DNA of 36,585 bases from an uncultured Chloroflexota bacterium (GTDB lineage: Bacteria; Chloroflexota; Chloroflexia; Chloroflexales; Roseiflexaceae), in the NCBI GenBank assembly GCA_937876225.1, contig CALFIC010000107.1, positions 1 through 36,585 of the forward strand, given 5' to 3'. Position numbers and translations under genes: made by a program. The notes below the pieces were generated by a model. The model was not told where the DNA came from. It saw only the letters and a program-made list of their open reading frames with translations, and ran no database searches. Every line of letters begins with the position of its first letter. The stretch's first letter is position 1. Positions 7,476 through 14,699 of this stretch are shown here, piece by piece.

Positions 7476-9527
7476 ATGGGTTTCACGGCGAATGCCCCCT
7501 ATCAACCAACCGGAGATCAACCCAAAGCCATCCGTCAACTGGTTGATGGGGTGCGTCAAGGGATGCGCTACCAAACGTTGTTGGGGGCCACGGGTACCGG
7601 CAAAACGGCCGTGATGAGCTGGGTGTTTGAGGAATTGCAGCGCCCGGCGTTGGTGTTGGCTCACAACAAAACCTTGGTGTCACAACTATATAGCGAATTC
7701 CGTGAATTATTGCCCGATGCCGCCGTCGAAATGTTTATTTCGTACTATGACACCTATACCCCCGAAGCCTATGTGCCCAGCAAAGATTTATATATCGAAA
7801 AAGAAGCCTCGATCAATGAAGAAATCGACCGTTTGCGCCACGCCGCTACCCAGGCCTTGCTGACCCGCCGCGATGTGTTGATTGTGGCGTCGGTGTCATG
7901 TATCTACGGGTTGGGGAGTCCGGTGGATTACGGCCACGTGATGATTCCGATTGCCGTCGGTGAGGTACGCAACCGCGACAAATTATTGCGCCAATTGCTC
8001 GATTTGCAGTTTGCCCGCAACGACATGGACTTCCACCGTGGCACCTTCCGGGTGCGTGGCGATACCCTCGACATTTTCCCGGCTAATGCCGAAACGGCCA
8101 TCCGGGTAGAATTATGGGGCGACGAAGTCGAGCGTATTTCGGAGTTTGACCCATTGACGGGTGAAGTCTATAAACAATTACCACGGGTTGAAGTTTTCCC
8201 AGCTAAGCACTTTGTGGCCACCACCGAAAAACTGCATTTGGCGATGAGTGACATCCAAGATGAAATGGTGGCACAGGTCAAATTCCTCGAAGATGACGGC
8301 AAAATCCTTGAGGCCGCCCGCCTCAAACAGCGCACCATGTATGACCTTGAAATGTTGGGCGAGATGGGCTATTGTTCGGGAATTGAAAATTATTCGCGCC
8401 ACATGGATCGCCGCTTGGCGGGCCAAACGCCATGGACGTTGCTCGATTACTTCCCCGATGATTTCGTGATATTTGTTGACGAATCACATATTTCGTTGCC
8501 CCAAGTACGTGGGATGTATGCTGGCGACCGTGCGCGCAAAACGACGTTGGTCGATTATGGCTTCCGGTTACCATCGGCCATGGATAATCGTCCATTGAAT
8601 TTCGATGAATTTAGTCAACATATTCGCCAAGCGATTTTTGTGTCGGCGACGCCCACGCCGCTCGAAATCGGTATGTCGCAACAAGTAGTTGAACAAATCA
8701 TCCGCCCCACAGGGCTGATTGACCCGGTCATCAATATCCGTCCCACCCGTGGCCAAGTCGATGATTTGGTGAGCGAGGTACAAGGGCGGGTCAAAAAAGG
8801 CCATCGTTGTTTGGTGACGACCTTGACCAAGCGTATGGCCGAAGATTTGGCCGATTACCTGCGTGAAACGGGCATTCGTACGCACTATTTGCATTCGGAT
8901 ATCGACGTCATAGAGCGGGTCGAGATTTTGCGGGATTTGCGCCTCGGTGTCTATGATGTGGTGGTGGGGATTAACCTGTTGCGCGAAGGGTTGGATTTGC
9001 CTGAAGTATCCTTGGTGGCGATTCTCGATGCCGACAAAGAAGGTTTTTTGCGATCAGCGTCGTCATTGATTCAGATTATCGGGCGGGCGGCCCGCCACGT
9101 CGAAGGGACGGTGGTGATGTATGCCGACAACATGACGGCATCGATGACGGCTGCCATCGCCGAAACGGATCGCCGGCGTAGCATCCAGATTGCCTACAAT
9201 ACGGCCAACAATATTGTGCCGGTGGGGATTATCAAAGGTGTGCGTGACTTGAGTGACCGCTTGCGCAAAGCCGCCGAAGAACAAGGGGTTTATACCACAG
9301 GCGATACCACGAAACGGGTTGAGATGCCCACGACACGTGAGGCCATGGCGAAATTGATTAAAGATCTCGAAAAGCAGATGAAAAATGCTTCCCGAGATTT
9401 GGAATTTGAAAAAGCAGCCGGATTACGTGACCAAATCCTCGATTTGCGGCGCACGATGGCACTCGAAGAAGAACTCGCCCCGGCCCCTGCGCCGGCACGA
9501 AGCCGTGGTAACGCGCGTCGGCGCTAA
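7476..9527 (+). CDS. uvrB: Excinuclease ABC subunit B
   Basis: UvrB is the damage-verifying helicase-like subunit of nucleotide excision repair. It receives DNA from UvrA and recruits UvrC. The 683-residue length is normal. Walker A is GATGTGKT at residues 37-44. The beta-hairpin region that clamps the damaged strand is conserved (YYDTYTPEAYVPS and the following Ile/Glu-rich segment). A DESH box (VIFVDESHIS) and the helicase C-terminal motifs (REGLDLPEVSLV, QIIGRAAR) follow. A UVR domain that contacts UvrC sits near the C-terminus (LEKQMKNASRDLEFEKAAGLRDQI). The tail is Ala/Pro/Arg-rich. The ATG at 7476 gives the standard N-terminus. The NERD gene begins 7 bases after the stop. Confidence 0.98.
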   Translation: MGFTANAPYQPTGDQPKAIRQLVDGVRQGMRYQTLLGATGTGKTAVMSWVFEELQRPALVLAHNKTLVSQLYSEFRELLPDAAVEMFISYYDTYTPEAYVPSKDLYIEKEASINEEIDRLRHAATQALLTRRDVLIVASVSCIYGLGSPVDYGHVMIPIAVGEVRNRDKLLRQLLDLQFARNDMDFHRGTFRVRGDTLDIFPANAETAIRVELWGDEVERISEFDPLTGEVYKQLPRVEVFPAKHFVATTEKLHLAMSDIQDEMVAQVKFLEDDGKILEAARLKQRTMYDLEMLGEMGYCSGIENYSRHMDRRLAGQTPWTLLDYFPDDFVIFVDESHISLPQVRGMYAGDRARKTTLVDYGFRLPSAMDNRPLNFDEFSQHIRQAIFVSATPTPLEIGMSQQVVEQIIRPTGLIDPVINIRPTRGQVDDLVSEVQGRVKKGHRCLVTTLTKRMAEDLADYLRETGIRTHYLHSDIDVIERVEILRDLRLGVYDVVVGINLLREGLDLPEVSLVAILDADKEGFLRSASSLIQIIGRAARHVEGTVVMYADNMTASMTAAIAETDRRRSIQIAYNTANNIVPVGIIKGVRDLSDRLRKAAEEQGVYTTGDTTKRVEMPTTREAMAKLIKDLEKQMKNASRDLEFEKAAGLRDQILDLRRTMALEEELAPAPAPARSRGNARRR

Positions 9528-9534
9528 GGATTGT

Positions 9535-10791
9535 ATGGCTGTACAGATTTGGATTGGCGAAAAACCAGAACATCCCAATGAACGGCGGGCGATTACCCAA
9601 TTGGCAATGCAGTTGGCCCGCCTTGATGGCCTATATATTGTCATGGCCAATTTTAGTGTGGGGGGCCGTACCATTGATGTGGTAGTGCTCAAAAACGAAG
9701 GTATTTTTGTGATTGAGCTCAAACACTGTGATGGTAAAGTGTTTGGCGATGTCAATGGTCCGTGGTTTGTCGAAAATAGCAACCAAGAACGCAAACGCAT
9801 CAACCCCGGCCGCAAAAACCCCTATAACCAGGTGATTGCCTATTATTATGCCTTGACCAATTTTTTGACCGAACATCGGGCCGATATCACCAACAATCGC
9901 TCGGTTGATGTGCGGGCGGTCCGGCGGGTGGTGGCAATTGCGCCGACCTTGCACCCCGAATCACATATCGAAAGTGACTGGAAGGTGCAGGTGCTTGGGT
10001 TAGATGCGTTGCCCGTACATATTTTTACGGAACGCTCAACGAACATGAATTGGAGCGATAGTGAGCTCCAACGTATCCCCCAGCTGTTGAATTGCACTCG
10101 TTGGGACGAAATCGAGCACCTCGTGTTGAGCGAAATCATGCCGGTTATTGCACCATTGGCGCCCATACGCCCGTGGCGTGATTTGTGGGTGCAACTGCGT
10201 TCGACCTGGACCGGCCAAGCTTTGATTGCGGTGAGTGTGGCATTGTTGGTGGTGGCGGTGTGGTTTGCGGCGAGTACGAGTGGCACGCGATTGGTGACAT
10301 TGCCGCCAATGGAACCAACGGTGACGGCGGTGATTGCGAGTGATGGCACACAATCCAACGTCAATCAGATGCCTTTGCGTTGTGAATGGAATGATGCCCA
10401 AACAATAGCACGGGTCCGCGCTAGTGATGGGAGTTGGCAAAGTGTGTCTGCAGGGCAAAATGCTGATGCGTTGTTGACGTTGCAACAAGTAACGACGTGT
10501 GACGGCGAGATTCATGTTCAATTTCAAATTAATAACAACACAAATGATCTCGATATGCAGATTCCGCTAGATGATGCGCACGTCGTGATTCGTGATTCAT
10601 TAGGGACAAATTATGCCCTTGCGGTGATTCGTTCACAACCACGGACAATTCAAATTTTGCCTGGTCAAGACTCGATTGGGACAGTGGTGGTGGCGCGAGG
10701 ATTGCACCCTAGTGCCACAACATTGATTATCACGCTACAAAACACGGTGATTGGGGATGCAACGTGGATTGTGGCGCTGGCGCACGAGTAA
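9535..10791 (+). CDS. NERD-domain protein with membrane anchor and extracytoplasmic domain
   Basis: The 418-residue protein begins with a nuclease-related (NERD) domain. The likely catalytic core is D48 in GRTIDVVVL and E61-x-K63 in IFVIELK, the PD-(D/E)XK-like spacing of that family. A single membrane helix spans about 229-247. The remaining roughly 165 residues form a Thr-rich segment and a beta-rich domain that resembles DUF4352-type domains, which is a weak call. Topology would put the NERD domain in the cytoplasm and the C-terminal domain outside. The ribosome binding site AAGG overlaps the uvrB stop codon region, so co-expression with uvrB is likely. A frame extension back to 9385 lies inside uvrB and is rejected. 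The biological role of NERD proteins of this type is not known. Confidence 0.8.
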   Translation: MAVQIWIGEKPEHPNERRAITQLAMQLARLDGLYIVMANFSVGGRTIDVVVLKNEGIFVIELKHCDGKVFGDVNGPWFVENSNQERKRINPGRKNPYNQVIAYYYALTNFLTEHRADITNNRSVDVRAVRRVVAIAPTLHPESHIESDWKVQVLGLDALPVHIFTERSTNMNWSDSELQRIPQLLNCTRWDEIEHLVLSEIMPVIAPLAPIRPWRDLWVQLRSTWTGQALIAVSVALLVVAVWFAASTSGTRLVTLPPMEPTVTAVIASDGTQSNVNQMPLRCEWNDAQTIARVRASDGSWQSVSAGQNADALLTLQQVTTCDGEIHVQFQINNNTNDLDMQIPLDDAHVVIRDSLGTNYALAVIRSQPRTIQILPGQDSIGTVVVARGLHPSATTLIITLQNTVIGDATWIVALAHE

Positions 10792-10808
10792 TCGTCAGCA
10801 GATTGGAA

Positions 10809-10846
10809 CGAAACACCCGCAGCGGTAATCCACTGCGGGTGTTTCG
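10809..10846. terminator. Bidirectional terminator between the NERD gene and tatC
   Basis: CGAAACACCCGCAG at 10809-10822 and its exact complement at 10833-10846 form a 14-bp stem with a 10-base loop. It sits between two convergent genes. The GTTTCG end gives a short U-rich edge on both strands. Confidence 0.75.
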
Positions 10847-10873
10847 TTTGTCGCGAAGCGCTGTTGCTTCCGT

Positions 10874-11794
10874 TTATGCCTGGGGTTCTTCGGTTGCGAT
10901 GACTTCAGGCTTGGGGACGAAGCGGGTCAAAATAATCCCTAATTCATACAACATGTACATCGGTACCGCCAATAACAACAAATTGTACGGGTCACCGGTC
11001 GGAGTAATCAGTGCAGCGATGATAGTGATGACCACAATTGCGTAGCGCCGAGTGCTTGTGAGCATGACCGTCGAGACAATGTTGAGTCGCGCCAAGAGAT
11101 ACATGACAGCGGGTAATTGGAAAATAATTCCGTTCCAGAGGAGCAATGTTGCGACTGTTTGGAAGAAACTATCCGAGGTAGGTACGGTACTAATGCTTGA
11201 TGTCTGTCCGTATTGTAATAAAAACTGCAATGCGGCTGGTACAGTGAAAAACCACCCGAACGATACTCCAGCCAGAAATAGCTCGGTGATAATCGGCAGG
11301 GCAATATACACCATGCGTTTTTCGTGACCGAGTAATCCCGGTGAAAAGAATGCCACGAGCTGATACACCACGACGGGCATTGCAAAGATGATCCCGATGA
11401 TGAGGGCAATTTGCATGTAACCGAGGAAGACTTCGCCGACGCCTACGGCTTGGAGCACCGTGCCTGGAGGCGCTAATTGTTTGACCATAAACTCCGGCAA
11501 CGACGTACCGAGCAATTTGGGACTATTGACGAGATAAAACCCAATTGACGTCCCAATCGCAATCGCCAATGACGCCTTTACGAGGCGGTCGCGGAGTTCG
11601 ATTAAGTGTGGTGCCAACGCACTCCAGAAATCTTTCAGATTATTCGTGGGCAGTTCTGGTTCTGGTAAGTCACTCATTTCGTCCATAGGATCTTCGAGGG
11701 GGACTAACCAGCGTACTAGCACGATAACAATCAACGGTATGAGTATGAGAATGGTCAATACGACGACGGCAACAATCAGTTGGGAAGTGTTCAT
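10874..11794 (-). CDS. tatC: Twin-arginine translocase subunit TatC, with extra N-terminal helix
   Basis: TatC is the receptor for twin-arginine signal peptides in the membrane. The core is clear: HLIELRDRL near the cytoplasmic N-tail of the family, GEVFLGYMQIALIIG, and FFSPGLLGHEKRMV with the conserved glutamate that contacts signal peptides. Six helices follow the standard plan, and ITPTGDPYN lies before the last. The protein is 306 residues, about 50 longer than E. coli TatC. The extra N-terminus holds one more strongly hydrophobic segment (residues about 6-30) and an acidic Pro/Glu linker. It overlaps the tatB stop by four bases (ATGA), implying translational coupling. Confidence 0.95.
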   Translation of the reverse strand: MNTSQLIVAVVVLTILILIPLIVIVLVRWLVPLEDPMDEMSDLPEPELPTNNLKDFWSALAPHLIELRDRLVKASLAIAIGTSIGFYLVNSPKLLGTSLPEFMVKQLAPPGTVLQAVGVGEVFLGYMQIALIIGIIFAMPVVVYQLVAFFSPGLLGHEKRMVYIALPIITELFLAGVSFGWFFTVPAALQFLLQYGQTSSISTVPTSDSFFQTVATLLLWNGIIFQLPAVMYLLARLNIVSTVMLTSTRRYAIVVITIIAALITPTGDPYNLLLLAVPMYMLYELGIILTRFVPKPEVIATEEPQA

Positions 11795-12720
11795 GCGGAA
11801 GGCTCCCCATTGGTATTAGTAGTGAGTTGTTTGGTTACGGCATCAAGTTGTTGGGAAAGTTGGGCGAGTTCGACGCGCATAATCATAAACGCATCATATG
11901 ATACTGACGGTGGCGCCCCTAGTTTGCTTTGTTTGATTTCGGTACGTAGCGTACTGAGTGCTTGAGTTAATTGGGCGACTTCGACTTGCATCATCATGAA
12001 ATTATCGTGGGTTATTGTGCTCGGTGTATTTGGTGCTTGTTTGAGTGTGGCTATTTCTTGGCGCAATGTGGCAATCTCGGCCTCGAGTGTCTCATTGATG
12101 GGTGTCACCACTGCGGGTTCGATGGTGTGGGGTGGCGCAATGACATTGTCCGCAATGGGTGTTTCTTCATCGTTAGTATTGACCCAATTTGGTTTGCGTT
12201 GCCGGGCGACTACCGGTGCTACAGATTCTTCTGTGGCGATTGTCGGAGTGGTGTCATTGTCGGTGGTTTGGGCAAAACTAATTGGCGCCGTTACATCACT
12301 ACTCGGGTCAGTAATTGGGGTGGCTTCGGTAGTCGTAATTACGGGAGGGATGGCTACTGTGGTAGGGTAAGAGGAAACATACCCGAGATCACTATTGACC
12401 TCATTGGCCATACTACTGAGTGAACTATCGACAGTGCGCGAAGCCATACTCAAATCTTGGCGAACTTCTTCGAATTCAGCCCGTACGCTGAGTACTTCTT
12501 GGCGGAGTGTCGAGCGGATATCGTTGATTTCGAGCTCGAGTTCACGTTGGACTTGCAGGAGCATTTGGGCATCCGGTGATGCATTCATCCAATTGCGCAA
12601 CCGTACAATATTACGTCCGAGGCTACGGGCAAAGCCCGGCAAGCGTTCGGGACCAATCACGATTAACGCAACAATCAGAATAAAGAAAAATTCGCCTGGA
12701 CCAACGCCGAGGAAGTTCAT
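11791..12720 (-). CDS. tatB: Sec-independent translocase TatA/TatB family subunit with long coiled-coil tail
   Basis: The N-terminus is a typical TatA/TatB hairpin: a short membrane helix (residues about 8-24), the GPERLP hinge, and an amphipathic helix (FARSLGRNIVRLRNWM). After it the protein runs to 309 residues, much longer than usual. Residues about 50-110 are predicted coiled coil. Next is a Thr/Pro/Val-rich low-complexity stretch, and then a second coiled-coil region near 215-300 that contains two similar units (NFMMMQVEVAQLTQAL and AFMIMRVELAQLSQQL). TatB is preferred over TatA because of the long tail and pairing with tatC, but the sequence alone does not settle it. GAGG precedes the ATG. 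Confidence 0.85.
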   Translation of the reverse strand: MNFLGVGPGEFFFILIVALIVIGPERLPGFARSLGRNIVRLRNWMNASPDAQMLLQVQRELELEINDIRSTLRQEVLSVRAEFEEVRQDLSMASRTVDSSLSSMANEVNSDLGYVSSYPTTVAIPPVITTTEATPITDPSSDVTAPISFAQTTDNDTTPTIATEESVAPVVARQRKPNWVNTNDEETPIADNVIAPPHTIEPAVVTPINETLEAEIATLRQEIATLKQAPNTPSTITHDNFMMMQVEVAQLTQALSTLRTEIKQSKLGAPPSVSYDAFMIMRVELAQLSQQLDAVTKQLTTNTNGEPSA

Positions 12721-12760
12721 GCCGACCTCACTTCACCTGGTTACCATTTCATTACTCTAG

Positions 12761-12766
12761 ATTGTA
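12761..12766 (-). promoter_or_regulatory. Candidate -10 box for tatBC
   Basis: The minus strand reads TACAAT about 40 bases before the tatB start. No strong -35 hexamer is found at 16-18 bases. It lies between the acpP terminator region and tatB, which suits a separate tat transcript. Confidence 0.4.
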
Positions 12767-12869
12767 CACTGAAATTCACGTGTGAGTATGCAGGTTGAGA
12801 TTAAATGCAAAAAAATCAGCGAATGGATAATGATGTATCGCGTCTGACAATGAGTAGCAATGACGACAA

Positions 12870-12905
12870 AACGCCCATTGACGACAATCATCGTCAATGG
12901 GCGTT
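12870..12905 (-). terminator. Rho-independent terminator of acpP
   Basis: AACGCCCATTGACGA at 12870-12884 pairs perfectly with 12891-12905 (15 bp, 6-base loop). On the minus strand it is followed by TTTTGTC. It lies 20 bases after the acpP stop. Confidence 0.85.
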
Positions 12906-12924
12906 CTGCAAACGAGCCGGAGAA

Positions 12925-13167
12925 TTACTTCCCGTGGGCGTCGATGTAGGTCAAGGCATCGCCAACGGTGAGGATTTTTTCGGCCACATCATCGGGAATG
13001 TCAACGCCGAATTCTTCTTCGAGAGCCATGATCAACTCAACCAAGTCGAGTGAATCGGCTTTCAATTCTTCGGCAAAGCGGGCTGAGGGGACAATTGCAG
13101 CTTCTTCGACACCGAGTCGATCAGCAACAATTTTTTTCAGACGGGCTTCCATTTCAGCAGACGGCAT
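12925..13167 (-). CDS. acpP: Acyl carrier protein
   Basis: This is an 80-residue acidic acyl carrier protein. The phosphopantetheine attachment site is the serine of ADSLDLVEL, inside the usual four-helix pattern (FAEELKADSLDLVELIMALEEEFG). The family carries growing acyl chains in type II fatty acid synthesis. The ATG at 13167 has an AAAGGAG ribosome binding site. The gene stands alone between its own terminator and nusB; no fab genes are adjacent. Confidence 0.97.
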   Translation of the reverse strand: MPSAEMEARLKKIVADRLGVEEAAIVPSARFAEELKADSLDLVELIMALEEEFGVDIPDDVAEKILTVGDALTYIDAHGK

Positions 13168-13255
13168 GAATCATGCTCCTTTCGCAACCGTGACACAAGG
13201 TATTCGCGTGTCTCTACGTGTCTCAATTATTCACCACGGGAAGAATCCCGGTAGG

Positions 13256-13735
13256 CTACCGTGTCGAGGGATTACGTGATTCGGGGTAGCGTAACGCTAC
13301 TGTGCCTAACACGCCATTGACAAAACGGGCAGGATTATCGCCGACGTAGGCGCGGGTGATTTCTACTGCGGCATTGATAATCAGTTTGTAGTCACCACGC
13401 CCTTGCCCCATATAGCGCATTTCGGCGATGGCTAATTGTAACACGACTCGTTGTAACAACGGCATATCACTGAGCGGCACGTTCGGTGCCAAGTCAATAA
13501 TCAAGCTATCGAGGGTATGTCGATTATTGAGGGCTGTTGTTACGAGGGTGCGGATGAATTCTTGGTGTTGCGGACTAACAACGCCGCTGCCATCATCATC
13601 ATCGTCGGTGTCACTGAGCCGAGGGTAGGCAAAATGATTGGCCAATACCGCTTCAATCGTATGGTCAGTTTGGTTGAGCTCATAGAGGACGCGTACTGCC
13701 AGTGTACGAGGTTTGAGGCGTGCTTTGGTGGGCAT
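13256..13735 (-). CDS. nusB: Transcription antitermination factor NusB
   Basis: NusB joins the NusE-NusG-boxA complex that protects rRNA transcription from termination. The N-terminal RNA-binding helix is seen in RTLAVRVLYELNQTDH. The C-terminal half carries the conserved LLQRVVLQLAIAEMRYM, INAAVEITRAYVGDNPARFVNGVLG pattern. An acidic insert (five Asp residues) sits in the middle. The start is taken at ATG 13735, just after the TAA of the upstream Asp23-like gene; the frame extends further upstream only by reading through that gene. Length is 160 residues, slightly long for NusB. Confidence 0.92.
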   Translation of the reverse strand: MPTKARLKPRTLAVRVLYELNQTDHTIEAVLANHFAYPRLSDTDDDDDGSGVVSPQHQEFIRTLVTTALNNRHTLDSLIIDLAPNVPLSDMPLLQRVVLQLAIAEMRYMGQGRGDYKLIINAAVEITRAYVGDNPARFVNGVLGTVALRYPESRNPSTR

Positions 13736-13742
13736 GCGATCC

Positions 13743-14060
13743 TTAGGCAAGTATGTCGGTGATAATAACATTGATGATACATTCCCGTTCAGTGCGTGGT
13801 GGCAAAATCGCTTGGATAACGGTTTGCACGAGCGCACAATGCTCAGGAAGGCTCCGCGACAGTGCGGGGTCTATGCACAAAAAACAAGTCAATACCGTGC
13901 GATTCCCCTCGTCGTGTGCAGTTACGCCATGACCAATCACCGCGTTTTGAGGGGCATGGTACGGTGGCTGCGCCAAACGTACCCCAGGTATATACGTCAT
14001 TGCCAGACTTATGCGCTGGAGCAAATCACGGAGCTGGTTGGGTGTGTGTGTATATTGCAC
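13743..14060 (-). CDS. Asp23/YqhY-like protein upstream of nusB, possibly leaderless
   Basis: The small protein resembles the Asp23/Gls24 (alkaline shock) family: an early LRDLLQRISLAMTYIPGVRLA segment, a middle beta strand (VLTCFLCIDP), then LPEHCALVQTVIQAIL and IINVIITDIL, as in YqhY. YqhY lies just before nusB in Bacillus and relatives, and here the gene ends 7 bases before nusB. The start is uncertain. A strong promoter (14068-14096) would start the transcript at about 14061, so the GTG at 14060 could be a leaderless start. Upstream in-frame ATG 14069 and GTG 14078 lie inside that promoter. The exact role is unknown; YqhY has been linked to control of fatty acid synthesis. Confidence 0.6.
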   Translation of the reverse strand: MQYTHTPNQLRDLLQRISLAMTYIPGVRLAQPPYHAPQNAVIGHGVTAHDEGNRTVLTCFLCIDPALSRSLPEHCALVQTVIQAILPPRTERECIINVIITDILA

Positions 14061-14067
14061 AATCCTC

Positions 14068-14096
14068 ATTCTACTCACATCTCACGAGCACGTCAA
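14068..14096 (-). promoter_or_regulatory. Sigma-70-type promoter for the Asp23-like gene and nusB
   Basis: On the minus strand TTGACG (14091-14096) and TAGAAT (14068-14073) are separated by exactly 17 bases. It lies back to back with the rpsO promoter, with the two promoters sharing about 60 bases. Confidence 0.7.
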
Positions 14097-14123
14097 GAAA
14101 AAACGTCATCATCCTTGTATCTG

Positions 14124-14132
14124 TGGTATAAT
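14124..14132 (+). promoter_or_regulatory. Extended -10 promoter for rpsO
   Basis: TGGTATAAT is a perfect extended -10 box 87 bases before the rpsO start. It lies in a short palindrome (GGTATAATACC). No clear -35 is present. Confidence 0.6.
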
Positions 14133-14142
14133 ACCACCCATT

Positions 14143-14192
14143 GACATTGGAATGTCGATACTGTTTTCGAACGGCGGGCACCTCCAGCCCGC
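14143..14192 (+). promoter_or_regulatory. Structured rpsO leader, two hairpins
   Basis: GACATT/AATGTC at 14143-14156 and GCGGGC/GCCCGC at 14174-14192 (7-base loop) form two stems between the promoter and the AGGAG ribosome binding site at 14203. In other bacteria S15 binds structured rpsO leaders to repress its own translation. Whether this leader does so is inference. Confidence 0.45.
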
Positions 14193-14218
14193 ACGCGATT
14201 ATGAGGAGTGCATAGCAC

Positions 14219-14488
14219 ATGGCTTTGGAGAAGAGCGAGAAAGATGTCGTCGTAGGCAAGTTTCAGACACACGGTCAAGACACCGGTTCGTCTGAAGTCC
14301 AAATTGCCTTGTTGACCGAACGCATCAACCAAATCATCGAACATTTGCGCGAACACAAACACGACCATGCTACCCGCCGCGGCTTGCTAAGCTTGGTTGG
14401 TCGCCGTCGTCGTTTGTTGGCGTACTTGAGCCGCACCAACCGCCCCAGCTACCGCTCAGTTATTGAGCGCTTGGGTCTGCGTCGGTAG
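14219..14488 (+). CDS. rpsO: 30S ribosomal protein S15
   Basis: S15 is a primary 16S rRNA binding protein that organises the central domain of the 30S subunit. The 89-residue length is exact for the family. The conserved rRNA-binding residues are visible in HGQDTGSSEVQIALLTERI and HDHATRRGLLSLVGRRRRLL, ending in a C-terminal YRSVIERLGLRR. AGGAG lies 11 bases before the ATG. The gene has its own promoter, leader and terminator and is followed by pnp, the classic rpsO-pnp order. Confidence 0.98.
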   Translation: MALEKSEKDVVVGKFQTHGQDTGSSEVQIALLTERINQIIEHLREHKHDHATRRGLLSLVGRRRRLLAYLSRTNRPSYRSVIERLGLRR

Positions 14489-14526
14489 TCAGGTTGTGGC
14501 GAGACGCCCAATTCTACGCTGATATG

Positions 14527-14569
14527 CTGCGGGCTCGTACAAGTGACGGCCCGCAGTTTTATCTTTTTT
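14527..14569 (+). terminator. Rho-independent terminator of rpsO
   Basis: CTGCGGGC at 14527-14534 pairs with GCCCGCAG at 14549-14556, followed by TTTTATCTTTTTT. It separates rpsO from pnp, though read-through is possible. Confidence 0.88.
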
Positions 14570-14604
14570 GTGACCAATAGAGGAAGACCAAGGGGTTAGG
14601 GATT

Positions 14605-14637
14605 GGAGTATGGGGTGGCATTGCGACGGCATACTCC
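14605..14637 (+). promoter_or_regulatory. Stem-loop in the pnp leader
   Basis: GGAGTATG at 14605-14612 pairs with CATACTCC at 14630-14637 around a 17-base loop. It lies 62 bases before the pnp start. E. coli pnp is autoregulated through a leader hairpin cut by RNase III; a similar role here is inference. Confidence 0.4.
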
Positions 14638-14699
14638 AGTACCTAACACTTGGCAATACGCACCACCAATGGGTGGATGCACCAAGAAGAAGGTATTGC

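Noticed and set aside
9385..9534. In-frame extension of the NERD gene upstream to 9385
   Set aside because: It lies inside uvrB in another frame. ATG 9535 has a ribosome binding site and gives a normal NERD start.
14610..14699. Upstream start for pnp at 14610
   Set aside because: The added residues do not resemble PNPase and fall in the structured leader. ATG 14700 follows a good ribosome binding site.
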